Assembly (NCBI GenBank): GCA_964384375.1
Contig: CAYLLN010000015.1
Location: 1 to 64,000 of the forward strand
DNA: 64,000 bases
Source: CAYLLN01 sp964384375
Lineage (GTDB): Bacteria > Planctomycetota > Planctomycetia > Pirellulales > Pirellulaceae
Direction of reading: 5' to 3'
Position numbers and translations under genes: made by a program. The notes beneath the pieces are model-generated. The model was given only the letters and a program-made list of their open reading frames with translations, was not told where the DNA came from and made no database searches. The stretch's first letter is position 1. Every line of letters begins with the position of its first letter. Below, one piece after another: positions 51,387 through 60,163 of this stretch.

Positions 51387-53537
51387 CTACGGCAGCCAGA
51401 ACAACACTTTGCTCTGCACGGTCTCGATCAAGTCGCAGAACCAGACCCGGCCGACGCTGGCCCGGCCGCAATAGAGCTTGGCCGTCACGGATGTTTGATC
51501 GTGCAGCGGCGGCAGTTCGTCTTTGTCGATCGACACGCGGACGAGCACGGTGTTCCCGTCGTCGCCGCGGACCTCGGCCGATTGCTCGATCTCGACGACG
51601 CGCCCGTGGAACTGGAAGCCGGGATGACTGGTGAGCGTAAAGACAACATCGAGCGGTGGACGAGAGCCGTCGGCAAGTTCTCCCTCGCTTACGCTTCGGG
51701 TTTCCATCTGCTGCGCGGCTTGAAGATGCACGAGTCGCCGCTCGGGAACATACAGTTCCAACTCCCATGGCCCCGCCGGATTGGCGAGCGTCATGAGCGA
51801 CTGACCGCGTATCACGGGCCGCCCTTGCAGCAAGTCCTCGACTTTCCATGTCACAACTTGCCCCGCTTCGGTCGCGGTCACCACAAGCTGCCGCTGCTTT
51901 TCGTGGAAAAGGGCCAGCTCGCGCTCGATATTCTGCGACTCCTGCCGCAATTCGACGAGTTCCGCCGAAAGTTGGCTTTCTTCGGCCGGCGAGAGGCGAG
52001 CGCCGGTCGCGGTCGAGTTGTCGAGCAGCGCCCGCTGATGCGAGGCGATTTGCTCCTGATTCGTCGTCTGCCGACCAATCAATGCGGCCAGTTCCAATTC
52101 GAGATTCGTATTGGCCAGTTCCGCCAGCACAGTTCCCGCGGCGATTTCCTGTCCGTGTCGCACGGGAACGCTCGTGACAATGCCGTCAATCTGGGCGAAG
52201 ATTTCGCGTCGCTCGGCGGGCTGCAGCTTGCCACGGGCGGCGACCTCGAAATCCGTTTGCACGGTCGCCAGGGCAAACGCAGCACCTGCAAGCAGAAGAC
52301 AGGCAATCAATGTCTTTGGAAGCGAGCGGCCGCGGAACATCCAGGTCGCCTTGCCAAGCGCCTGCCAGAGCGACAACAGGAACAGACTGCTGTGGTCGAT
52401 CGCCCGGCTGAGAGCTTGTGCGCCGTGCTGGGCGACTAGCCGGCTCCGATTGCGGAGCGACTCGTCGGCCCGCACTTCGCTCATTTGCTCGACGATGATC
52501 GCTCCGATGGGCCTTGCTGACGATTTGCCGGCATTGTCGTCAGGAACCGTTCCACCAGCGATCAGCGGCAGCACGGCGACGAGTCGCGCGTGTGACTGGT
52601 CGATGTACTGCTGGAGTGGCTGGTCGATTTGCGGCGGCAAGGGTTCGTCGCCGCCGGAATACCAGAGCGGCTCGCCCGTCCGCAGCACGGCAGCGGCCAA
52701 TTTGCCGAGGAGTTTTACCTGTGTTGCCCGCCGATCGAGCGAGTCGAGTCCGCTCACCGCCTCGATTCGACAGCGGCTGCCGCTGGTCAGTGCGAGCGAC
52801 ACGCGGTCGCATCCCACCAGCCGACGGCCTTCGTTCACCAGAGCGTAGCTCGTCACTTGCACGTCGAGCGAGCCGTGAATCGCCTGCACGAACTGTTCGA
52901 GCTGCTGCCACAGCGACTGCGTTTCCTCTAGCTGCCGTAAGCGACGATTCTTTAGATAGTCGCACGCGAGGTCGGCCATCTGGATCAGAAACCGCAGATA
53001 GCCCCGCTGCGTCGTTGGCCCGCCCCCCGCCCGCTGAAAGACCTCGATCACTGCGTGCGATTGACTTTCGACGACGAGCGGTGCAAGCACGAGCAAGAGG
53101 TCGCTCGGGTTCCCCGCCTCGTCGTCGCTGCTCGCACCTGCCTTGGGCGGGACGAGCACCGCTTGGTTGCCGGCCAAGGCCTTCCTGAGAAGCAGCCCGT
53201 GCTGAGGCCGGCTTGCGTCCGTGTCGAGGCCGCTTTGCGATAGTCCGATCTGATAGGCGATGGCGAGCCGATTCCCTTCGCCAATCGCCCAGACCGCTCC
53301 GCCGACCGCCCCCATCGCCGAAACAACGCGCGTGAGCAGCGCGGCGTAGAAGTCGTCAGTCGGCAAATTCGACTGCGTAAGCTGGGCAATTTCCTGGACG
53401 ATTGCCCGAATCTCTTGCTGCATCTCGGCGACAGCATTTGGATCTGGCTTGCCCGGCCGCACGCTCGCGTTACCGCCACTGCCGATTCCGGCGGTGAACG
53501 TGCTGCCCAGCGAAGACAGCGGCGGAGCGGTGGTCAT
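51387..53537 (-). CDS. GAF-domain HlyD-family adaptor
   Basis: A 716-residue protein. A cytosolic N-terminal region (about 35-400) has two GAF-like sensory folds (ALLTRVVSAMGAVGGAVWAIG, and ALVNEGRRLVGCDRVSLAL). One membrane helix follows (LIACLLLAGAAFALATVQ, about 408-427). The outer part is an HlyD adaptor with lipoyl halves (IFAQIDGIVTSVPVRHGQ and LVVTATEAGQVVTWKVEDLL) and a coiled coil. A segment METRSVSEGELADG inside the beta domain is encoded by a palindromic REP-like sequence (51680-51706). It leads the group, so a cytosolic signal could control the complex. No ATPase domain. Confidence 0.88.
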   Translation of the reverse strand: MTTAPPLSSLGSTFTAGIGSGGNASVRPGKPDPNAVAEMQQEIRAIVQEIAQLTQSNLPTDDFYAALLTRVVSAMGAVGGAVWAIGEGNRLAIAYQIGLSQSGLDTDASRPQHGLLLRKALAGNQAVLVPPKAGASSDDEAGNPSDLLLVLAPLVVESQSHAVIEVFQRAGGGPTTQRGYLRFLIQMADLACDYLKNRRLRQLEETQSLWQQLEQFVQAIHGSLDVQVTSYALVNEGRRLVGCDRVSLALTSGSRCRIEAVSGLDSLDRRATQVKLLGKLAAAVLRTGEPLWYSGGDEPLPPQIDQPLQQYIDQSHARLVAVLPLIAGGTVPDDNAGKSSARPIGAIIVEQMSEVRADESLRNRSRLVAQHGAQALSRAIDHSSLFLLSLWQALGKATWMFRGRSLPKTLIACLLLAGAAFALATVQTDFEVAARGKLQPAERREIFAQIDGIVTSVPVRHGQEIAAGTVLAELANTNLELELAALIGRQTTNQEQIASHQRALLDNSTATGARLSPAEESQLSAELVELRQESQNIERELALFHEKQRQLVVTATEAGQVVTWKVEDLLQGRPVIRGQSLMTLANPAGPWELELYVPERRLVHLQAAQQMETRSVSEGELADGSRPPLDVVFTLTSHPGFQFHGRVVEIEQSAEVRGDDGNTVLVRVSIDKDELPPLHDQTSVTAKLYCGRASVGRVWFCDLIETVQSKVLFWLP
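51680..51706. repeat. REP-like palindrome within the GAF-HlyD coding frame
   Basis: CCCTCGCTTACGCTTCGGGT, a palindrome-like word, read in frame as part of METRSVSEGEL. It interrupts an otherwise ordered adaptor domain, which suggests insertion of a repeat that kept the frame open. Confidence 0.5.
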
Positions 53538-53648
53538 CAGCGTCCTTGCCAGTTGCGTTGTTGCCGAAGCTGTGGTGCGCGGTCGAGCGCATCATGGACT
53601 ACATCGGCAGCCGCAAACTCGCTTCTGTTGCCGCAATCCGCACAATCG

Positions 53649-55100
53649 TCAGAGCTTCGCGCCAGCGGTGCTAGCGTCGCGCGACGACGCCTTCCGTCGA
53701 ATCCGCCAATCGACGGCTCCTACGACCGCGCCGCTGACCACAACGCCAATCGCCCACGTGGTCGGCCAGAACTGCTCCCAGGCTCGCTCGCTGGCGATGT
53801 ACTGAAATGCGGCGAGCACCATCAACAGGCTCGTCGCAAAGAAAAGGAGCGGCGTCACCGGGAAGAGTGGCACGCGATACGTCCCGGTCTCACTGCCGCC
53901 GCGAAGTCGCAACACGATCAGGGCGATGCCAACCATTGCGAAAAAGCCCCAGTAAAAAGGCCCGGTAAAGACCACCAGCCGATTGAATCCTCCATCGTTC
54001 CGTCCGAACGCGACAACAAGCGCAAGCGTTACCAGCGTCTGCACGACGAGCGACCGGAGCGGAACGCCGCGCGACTGATTCCACGCGCCCAGCCAGCGGA
54101 ATGTGGGATGTTCCGTCCCCAAGGCATAAAAGACTCGAGCCCCGGTGAAGATCATCCCGTTGATCGCTCCCAAGCAGGAAATCACCACGAGAAGGCTGAT
54201 GGCCGTCGAACCCAAAGCGCCAAAACGCCGAGACAACACGTCGGCCGCGATTGCGCTCGACGACGTGAGGCCATCGAGTCCCATCGCAACGACAAACGCC
54301 TGGTTGATCGTCAGGTAGATCACCGTCACCGTCGCTGTGCCCAGCAGCAGAGCCCGAAAAATGTTTCGCCTCGGTTCGCGAACCTCGGCTGCGACAAACG
54401 ACATGTCGGACCAGCCCCCATAAGCGAACATCACGAGGATGAGTGCGAGCGAAAGGGGTGGCGGCGGAGGCGTTGCACCAGATATGCCCGGCGGATCAGG
54501 CCGCAACGTGAGCGCCGTGGCAATGATTGCCACAAGCCCCGCGACCTTTAAGGCAGTCAAAGCATTCTGCGTCCATTTTCCCGCCCGCAAGCCGAGTGCA
54601 TTGATGACCGACAGCACGATCACCGCTGCTGCAGCGATGGCGAGTGGCGCATGCGGATGTTTGCCGACGTTCTCCGGCAGAAGCGCCGCCGCGTAGCGTG
54701 CTAGCACGAACGCGACCGCTCCGACATTGCCCGGACGCACGATCCAGAATTCGACCCACGCGAACGCAAAGCCGAACGTCTTGCCGTATGCCTCGGCCAG
54801 GAAAGCATACGTGCCGCCGGCTCGTGGATGGGCCGTTGCTAGCTCGGCATAGCACATCGCCCCGAGCAGGGCGATCAGGCCGCCAACCAGCCACACGCCA
54901 AGCGTCACACACGTCGCGGCTGGAGAGTGCCACTTTCCGCCTACCAGCGACTGGGTCCACCCCTCAGCAGCTGCCGCTACCGTCGGGGAAATCTCATAAA
55001 TCGACGAGCCGATGATGATGCCGACGATGATCGACGTGCTATCCCACAGCGATAGCTGCCGGCTGGGGAGATTCGGGGCACTGGGCTGATCGCTAGACAT
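53649..55100 (-). CDS. APC-family amino-acid permease
   Basis: A 483-residue transporter with about twelve helices. TSIIVGIIIGSSIYEISPTVA is the unwound helix 1 substrate-binding region and GGTYAFLAEAYGKTFGFAFAW the conserved helix 3 segment; RRFGALGSTAISLL and PTFRWLGAWNQSRGVPLRSL are further family blocks. The ATG at 55100 has GGAG upstream; a start at 55199 would add 33 polar residues. The substrate is not evident. It lies 111 bases upstream of the GAF-HlyD gene on the same strand. Confidence 0.9.
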   Translation of the reverse strand: MSSDQPSAPNLPSRQLSLWDSTSIIVGIIIGSSIYEISPTVAAAAEGWTQSLVGGKWHSPAATCVTLGVWLVGGLIALLGAMCYAELATAHPRAGGTYAFLAEAYGKTFGFAFAWVEFWIVRPGNVGAVAFVLARYAAALLPENVGKHPHAPLAIAAAAVIVLSVINALGLRAGKWTQNALTALKVAGLVAIIATALTLRPDPPGISGATPPPPPLSLALILVMFAYGGWSDMSFVAAEVREPRRNIFRALLLGTATVTVIYLTINQAFVVAMGLDGLTSSSAIAADVLSRRFGALGSTAISLLVVISCLGAINGMIFTGARVFYALGTEHPTFRWLGAWNQSRGVPLRSLVVQTLVTLALVVAFGRNDGGFNRLVVFTGPFYWGFFAMVGIALIVLRLRGGSETGTYRVPLFPVTPLLFFATSLLMVLAAFQYIASERAWEQFWPTTWAIGVVVSGAVVGAVDWRIRRKASSRDASTAGAKL

Positions 55101-55292
55101 AGGCTCCGTGTGGTCGGAGTTTAGCGACTTCTCGGCCAATCGAGCAGAGTGCTTGCCGCCAGTCCCGTGGCCGGTCCTCTGGAACTCTTCTGACATCTTG
55201 TCCTGCCAGCCATAACTCGCCTTGCCGCTTTGGCGATGGAATGCCACGATTCTGACAGTTGTCGGCTCTACATATTCGCACGCTTTCGCTTC

Positions 55293-56015
55293 ATGCAACT
55301 TCGCCACCCTCTCACCATTCGTGTGGTCGCCACGATTGCGGCCGCCCTGATCCGCGTCTGGCTGTGGACCACGCGGGTTCGCATCGTGACAGGCGACGGT
55401 CTGCCGCACCCGATCGATCCGGCCGCGCAACGGTTCATCTATGTCTTTTGGCACGAAGCGATGCTCGGGCCAATCGCTGTCCGGCCGAAGGCGCGCGTGC
55501 TCATCAGCCAGCATCGCGACGGCGAACTGATCGCTCAGGTATGCCAGCGGCTAGGAATGGGTGCGATTCGCGGATCGACGGCTCGCGGCGGGAGTCAGGC
55601 GTTGCTCGAAATGATTCGGGGTGAAGACGACGGTAAGCATTTGGCGATTACTCCGGACGGCCCGCGTGGTCCGCGGCGAGAGCTAAAACCGGGCGTCGTC
55701 ATGGTCGCTTCGCAAACGGGACTGGCCATTGTTCCTGTCGGCGTCGGCTTCACGCGAGCCTGGCGAGCCGGGAGTTGGGACCGCTTCGCCGTGCCAATCC
55801 CCTTCAGCACGATGGTCGGCGTGATCGGATCGCCGATTGAAGTCCCCAAGAACCTCGACCGACTGGCAATGCAGCATTTTCAGCAACTGGTCGAAGGTCA
55901 GCTTTGCGAGCTCAGTGAGCAAGCCGAAGATTGGGCCCACCGTCTCCGCACCGAAGGCCGCCGGGCAAAGCCGCCCGTGGTGCAATCGCCTAGCGGACGC
56001 AAAAAGTCGGCCTGA
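55293..56015 (+). CDS. lysophospholipid acyltransferase-like protein (DUF374)
   Basis: A 240-residue membrane-associated acyltransferase-like protein. One N-terminal hydrophobic segment precedes FIYVFWHEAMLGPIAV, ISQHRDGELIAQVCQ, the GSTARGGSQALLEMI loop and ITPDGPRGPRRELKPGVV, the DUF374 signature. Such proteins are thought to act in outer-membrane glycolipid assembly. ATG at 55293 chosen. It is followed after 126 bases by an ACP and two ketosynthase-type genes, so it may use the product of that system. Direction is opposite to the upstream permease. Confidence 0.85.
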   Translation: MQLRHPLTIRVVATIAAALIRVWLWTTRVRIVTGDGLPHPIDPAAQRFIYVFWHEAMLGPIAVRPKARVLISQHRDGELIAQVCQRLGMGAIRGSTARGGSQALLEMIRGEDDGKHLAITPDGPRGPRRELKPGVVMVASQTGLAIVPVGVGFTRAWRAGSWDRFAVPIPFSTMVGVIGSPIEVPKNLDRLAMQHFQQLVEGQLCELSEQAEDWAHRLRTEGRRAKPPVVQSPSGRKKSA

Positions 56016-56141
56016 CTTTCGACACTTAGTGCTGCCTTCCGCTCGCAAATCGCTCTAGAGCCGCCTGCCGTCGTTTGTTAACTTCCCGCTTGCCAGCCGC
56101 AGCAGCGGCACGCTAGCACGATCCATTGGCAGGGAAGTCGT

Positions 56142-56408
56142 ATGAACCGCGAACAACTTCGCACGACGTTGCTCGACCTGCTCGAGCAGGAAACCTGGGA
56201 ACGCCCCGAACTCTTCACAGACGACGTGAAAATCCGCGAGGGGTTGAAGCTCGATTCAGTCGATCTCTTGGGCGTGATGCTCCGGGCCGAATCGTCGCTT
56301 GGTGTCACGCTCGACAGCCGCGATTTTGACAAGATCGCGACGGTAGGGGACTTGCTCGATACGATCCTGCGCAAGATCGCCGCCAAAATGCATAGCAGGG
56401 CCGCCTGA
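56142..56408 (+). CDS. acyl carrier protein-like protein
   Basis: An 88-residue carrier protein. The phosphopantetheine attachment site is S39 in GLKLDSVDLLGVML. The usual four-helix pattern (LLDLLEQETWE, LGVTLDSRDFDKIATVGDLLDTIL) is intact. A GGGAAG sequence stands before the ATG. It differs from typical housekeeping AcpP (DSLDTVEL), so it is probably dedicated to this cluster. The next gene starts on a GTG one base after its stop codon. Confidence 0.88.
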   Translation: MNREQLRTTLLDLLEQETWERPELFTDDVKIREGLKLDSVDLLGVMLRAESSLGVTLDSRDFDKIATVGDLLDTILRKIAAKMHSRAA

Positions 56409-56409
56409 C

Positions 56410-57219
56410 GTGAACCCTTTGGCTGCAGATGTCGTTTTCCAAGCCGCGGTCGTCGCCGTCGGCAGTGCTGCCGTTCCCCTCGGCCAGTTCGCCGCGCTGC
56501 GCAAAGAGCCGCCGAGATTTGGCGGCGTCGAACTTTCCGGCCATTTCCTCAAACATGCCGACGAACAGACGATTGTCGCCCTGCGAGCGATCGGTCAGGC
56601 GATTGAGCGACACAAACTCGATCCGGGGCAGATGACGAACTGGGGAATTATCGCGGCTCCCCGATACATCGGCCGACTAGCGGGGGCTTCGATCCTCGAT
56701 CGCTTCGCGAATCAGGGTGGGAGCGGAGTGCCACCGCACGCCGTAGCTCAGAATTCCCTGCACAGCATCAGTGGCGCAGCGAGCATCGCGCTTGGTGTCC
56801 ACGGACCGAACCTTGGCGTGGGCGGTGGACCGTGGTCGATTGGCGATGGAATCGTCGCCGCATTGTCGATGTTCGGCGCTCGGCACGTTCCCGGGATGTG
56901 GCTGCTCGCGACACAGTTCGATCCCGAGCCGATTCCTGATGAAAAGGGGAATCCGCTCCATCCATCGGTCGCTCATGCCGTCGCTCTGGCGATTGTTCCC
57001 GGCCAGGTCGGTCAATCACAACTCACGCTGCGTCCCGGCACACCGGCCATGCGAGCCGCGGTTGCTCGCTGGCCCGAGCCGACAGTGGCCGAAATCGCGA
57101 ACTGCATCGCGACCGCAGGGCGGGGCCGCTCGACGCGCTGGTCCTGCTGGCTGCCGTGGGGCGGACACGTTGAACTGCGGCTGGCGGCAGCCGAGCAGAC
57201 GCTGAAGGCCGCGGCCTAG
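56410..57219 (+). CDS. ketosynthase-like protein lacking the active-site cysteine
   Basis: A 269-residue protein related to the N-terminal half of beta-ketoacyl-ACP synthases. NSLHSISGAASIALGVHGPN aligns with the region before the catalytic cysteine of FabF, but where FabF has STACATS this protein has GGGPWS: the nucleophile is missing. The C-terminal catalytic histidines are also absent because the protein is short. It begins on GTG at 56410, one base after the ACP stop. It may act like a chain-length factor, partnering the complete ketosynthase encoded next. Function inferred. Confidence 0.78.
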   Translation: MNPLAADVVFQAAVVAVGSAAVPLGQFAALRKEPPRFGGVELSGHFLKHADEQTIVALRAIGQAIERHKLDPGQMTNWGIIAAPRYIGRLAGASILDRFANQGGSGVPPHAVAQNSLHSISGAASIALGVHGPNLGVGGGPWSIGDGIVAALSMFGARHVPGMWLLATQFDPEPIPDEKGNPLHPSVAHAVALAIVPGQVGQSQLTLRPGTPAMRAAVARWPEPTVAEIANCIATAGRGRSTRWSCWLPWGGHVELRLAAAEQTLKAAA

Positions 57220-57229
57220 AGGAAACGCG

Positions 57230-58441
57230 ATGGACGACGCAGTCTGGATCACCGGCATTGGGGCCTGCACCCCTATCGGCGACTCGCTCGCATCGATCGC
57301 CGACAGCCTGCTGGCTGGCCGCTCGGCAACACGTAAGGTCTTCGACCGCCAGGGCGCCGAATTGGTCGCGTGCGTTGGCTCACAGGTCGATGCGATCGCG
57401 ACCCCCAACGGATTCGATCCGATAGAATTCAGCAGCCTTTCAAAACTGCGGCAACTCGCCATTGCTTCGACATCTGCGGCCTTGGCCGATTCTGGCTTGC
57501 TCGCTAGCGCCCGTGAATTGACCGTTGGGATCGTCCTCGGCCAAGGAGGCGAGTGGTATCGTCACTGGCAGGCGGACGCAGTTTGCGGCGGCCGACAGAT
57601 TTTCCAGCCGGCGCTCGATCGCCAGCCGCTCGTCGCTTCGGTGCAGGAGCATCTCGGCCTGCGCGGCCCCGTTGCTTCGACCGGTTCGGCTTGTGCGAGC
57701 GCCAGCTACGCGATCGCCCTCGGGCGTCAGTGGGTCAATCGCGGTCTGGTGGATGTGTGCCTGGCGGGTAGTGCAGAGATTGCCTGTCCGATCACGCGAG
57801 CCAATTTTCACAATCTGCGGGCTTTGTCGCGAAAGATCGACGATCCCGAGCACGCCTCACGACCTTTCGACCTTGACCGGGATGGCTTTGTGATGGGTGA
57901 AGGTGCCGCGGTACTGCTCCTCGAATCCGCTTCTTCGGCCAGACGGCGCGGCGCGCGGGTCTATGCCGAAGTCGCCGGCTTCGGGGCGTCGAGCGATGCT
58001 TCGCACATGATCATTCCCAGCGACGATCCCAAGCCAGCGGCCGCGAGTATGCAAATGGCGCTCGCCGACGCGGGGCTGTCTCCGGAACAGATCGACTACG
58101 TCAATGCCCACGCCACGAGCACGACCGTCGGCGACCGGGCCGAGGCTCGGGCTCTGCGACTCGTCTTCGGCTCGCACACAGCGACAACGCCCGTCAGTTC
58201 CACCAAGAGCATGACGGGGCACCTCGTCAGTGCCGCGGCTGCCGTCGAAGCGGTCGCCTGTATTGCGGCCCTCGACCGGCAGGCCATTCCGCCGACGATC
58301 AATCTCGACCAGCCCGATCCCGACTGCGACTTGTGCCATGTGCCCAACCAGGCGGTCGCTGCGCGGGTCCGCACCACACTTTCCAACTCGTTTGGATTTG
58401 GCGGCAGCAATACGACGCTCGTGCTACGGAAGGCGGCATAG
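57230..58441 (+). CDS. beta-ketoacyl-ACP synthase (FabF-like)
   Basis: A 403-residue condensing enzyme. The catalytic triad is complete: C155 in STGSACASASYAIALG, H294 in VNAHATSTTVGD and H331 with K326 in SSTKSMTGHLVSAAAA. GEGAAVLLLE and the C-terminal TLSNSFGFGGSNTTLVL are intact. It would join a malonyl-type extender to an acyl-ACP. Together with the adjacent ACP and the cysteine-less homologue it forms a set like KS, chain-length factor and ACP. No reductase or dehydratase is encoded nearby, so these would have to be shared with primary metabolism. Confidence 0.92.
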   Translation: MDDAVWITGIGACTPIGDSLASIADSLLAGRSATRKVFDRQGAELVACVGSQVDAIATPNGFDPIEFSSLSKLRQLAIASTSAALADSGLLASARELTVGIVLGQGGEWYRHWQADAVCGGRQIFQPALDRQPLVASVQEHLGLRGPVASTGSACASASYAIALGRQWVNRGLVDVCLAGSAEIACPITRANFHNLRALSRKIDDPEHASRPFDLDRDGFVMGEGAAVLLLESASSARRRGARVYAEVAGFGASSDASHMIIPSDDPKPAAASMQMALADAGLSPEQIDYVNAHATSTTVGDRAEARALRLVFGSHTATTPVSSTKSMTGHLVSAAAAVEAVACIAALDRQAIPPTINLDQPDPDCDLCHVPNQAVAARVRTTLSNSFGFGGSNTTLVLRKAA

Positions 58442-58496
58442 TAGATCCTGGCGGCTTTGGGGCATCTACAAGCTATGTTTCGCTAGAATCTGCGGT

Positions 58497-59066
58497 ATGT
58501 CCAATTTCGACCGCCAAAAGTGGAACGCCAAGTACGAAGCGGGCTTCGCCGCCGACCAAGAACCATCGCAAGTGCTCGTCGGACTAAAGCAGTATCTTCC
58601 GAAGAGCGGTCGAGCTCTCGAAATTGCCGGCGGTGCTGCTCGCAACGGCATCTGGCTCGCGCGGCGCGGAATCGACGTGACGGTGGCAGACATCTCCGCC
58701 GTCGGGCTGGCGATTGCACGCGAGCGAGCGGCTGAGGCAGGCGTTCTGATTTCCACGCTCGAAACCGACTTGCAAGATCCGCCGTTTCCCGCCGGGCCGT
58801 GGGATCTGATCCTCAGCATCTGCTATCTTTGGCGGCCGATCTTCGCACAGTTTCCAGCCGCTCTGGCGCCCGGCGGCCTGCTCGTCGTAATTCAGCCGAC
58901 GAAGTCGAACCTCATGCGGCACGAAAAGCCGCCAGCCGACTTCCTGCTCGACGACGGTGAACTGCCTCGACTCGTGACAGGCCTCAAAGTCCTTCACTTT
59001 GCCGAAGATTGGCAAGCCGACGGTCGGCATGATGCGGTGATCGTGGCCCAGCGACTCCGTCAATGA
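58497..59066 (+). CDS. class I SAM-dependent methyltransferase
   Basis: A 189-residue methyltransferase. The SAM loop is ALEIAGGAARNGIWLARRG, the acidic strand 2 VTVADISAVGLAIA and motif IV WDLILSICYLWRPIF. It is similar to TehB-type small-molecule methyltransferases. Its ATG is 55 bases after the ketosynthase stop, so it may modify the same product, but this is context only. The 3' end overlaps the convergent trxB gene by seven bases. Confidence 0.87.
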   Translation: MSNFDRQKWNAKYEAGFAADQEPSQVLVGLKQYLPKSGRALEIAGGAARNGIWLARRGIDVTVADISAVGLAIARERAAEAGVLISTLETDLQDPPFPAGPWDLILSICYLWRPIFAQFPAALAPGGLLVVIQPTKSNLMRHEKPPADFLLDDGELPRLVTGLKVLHFAEDWQADGRHDAVIVAQRLRQ

Positions 59067-60115
59067 CCGACGCCGGATAGATGCCGCTCGGCATCGAGGG
59101 CGGCCATGCAACCCGTGCCGGCCGAAGTGATTGCCTGCCGGTAGTAGTCGTCGGCCACGTCACCGGCCGCGAATACACCGGGGACGCTGGTGTAGGTTCG
59201 CATCAGCTTCGTGTATTTGATGTAGCCCAGCTCGTTCAGTTCGACCTGACCCTTCAGAAATGCCGTGTTGGGTGTGTGGCCAATCGCCAGGAAGAGCCCA
59301 CTGGCGGGAAGCTCTTCGGTGCTGCCGCTCTGGTTGTTCTTCATCAGCACACCGGTGACCCCTTGCTTGTCGTCGCCGAGGACTTCCGCAACTTCGCGGA
59401 AGACGTGCAGCTTAATTTTTGGATTCGAAGTGGCCCGTTCCTGCATGATCTTGCTCGCCCGGAAGACGTCGCGCCGAAGGAGCATGTGAACGGTCGAGGC
59501 ATATTTCGTGAGGTACGTCGCCTCTTCGACGGCCGAATCGCCGCCCCCCACCACCACGAGCGGCTTGTTGCGAAAGCGCGGCAGGGCCCCGTCGCACACG
59601 GCGCAGGCGCTCACGCCACGGTTTTTGAAGCGGTCTTCCGACGGCAGGCCCAGGTAGTTTGCCCGCGCACCGGTGGCGATGATTGCCGTGAGCGCTTCGT
59701 GCGACTCGCCGCCAAGCGTCTGGAACTTGAAAGGGGTTTTGCCGAAATCAGTGCTGACGACGTCGTCGGTAATCACCCGCGTGCCGAAATTCACCGCCTG
59801 CTGCCGCATCAAGTTCATCAGTTCCGGACCAGTAACGGCGTGCGGATGCTCGTGGAGCGGCTCCAGGTAGGTATCGAGATGTTCCTTCGGCAGCGCGGTG
59901 CGCAAGAAATGGTGCAACTCGCCTGCTGGAAAGCCAGGATAGTTCTCGACCTCGGTGGTCAGGGCCAACTGCCCGAGCGGGAGCGTACCGTTCATCCGAT
60001 TCTCGTTCGTCTCGGCCCCCTCGAACACAAGCGGCCGCAGGTTCGCGCGGGCGGCATAAATGGCAGCGGCCCAGCCGGCGGGTCCGCTGCCGATGATGAT
60101 GACGTTCTCGGGCAT
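59060..60115 (-). CDS. trxB: thioredoxin reductase
   Basis: Flavoenzyme that reduces thioredoxin with NADPH. 351 residues. FAD motif VIIIGSGPAGWAAAIYAARA, redox-active CAVC in VSACAVCDGALPRFRNK, NADPH motif VVVGGGDSAVEEATYL and the C-terminal GVFAAGDVADDYYRQAITSAG are all present. The spacing of the two cysteines is normal; the usual CATC is CAVC. Slightly longer than the E. coli enzyme. Convergent with the methyltransferase gene. Confidence 0.95.
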   Translation of the reverse strand: MPENVIIIGSGPAGWAAAIYAARANLRPLVFEGAETNENRMNGTLPLGQLALTTEVENYPGFPAGELHHFLRTALPKEHLDTYLEPLHEHPHAVTGPELMNLMRQQAVNFGTRVITDDVVSTDFGKTPFKFQTLGGESHEALTAIIATGARANYLGLPSEDRFKNRGVSACAVCDGALPRFRNKPLVVVGGGDSAVEEATYLTKYASTVHMLLRRDVFRASKIMQERATSNPKIKLHVFREVAEVLGDDKQGVTGVLMKNNQSGSTEELPASGLFLAIGHTPNTAFLKGQVELNELGYIKYTKLMRTYTSVPGVFAAGDVADDYYRQAITSAGTGCMAALDAERHLSGVGH

Positions 60116-60163
60116 CGTACGTATTCCTGATTCGTTGCTTGGAGGTTTGGATTTGTCGCCGAA

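Noticed and set aside
53415..54551. Plus-strand frame of about 380 codons opposite the permease gene
   Set aside because: Antisense, rich in R, H and Q, typical of a shadow frame.
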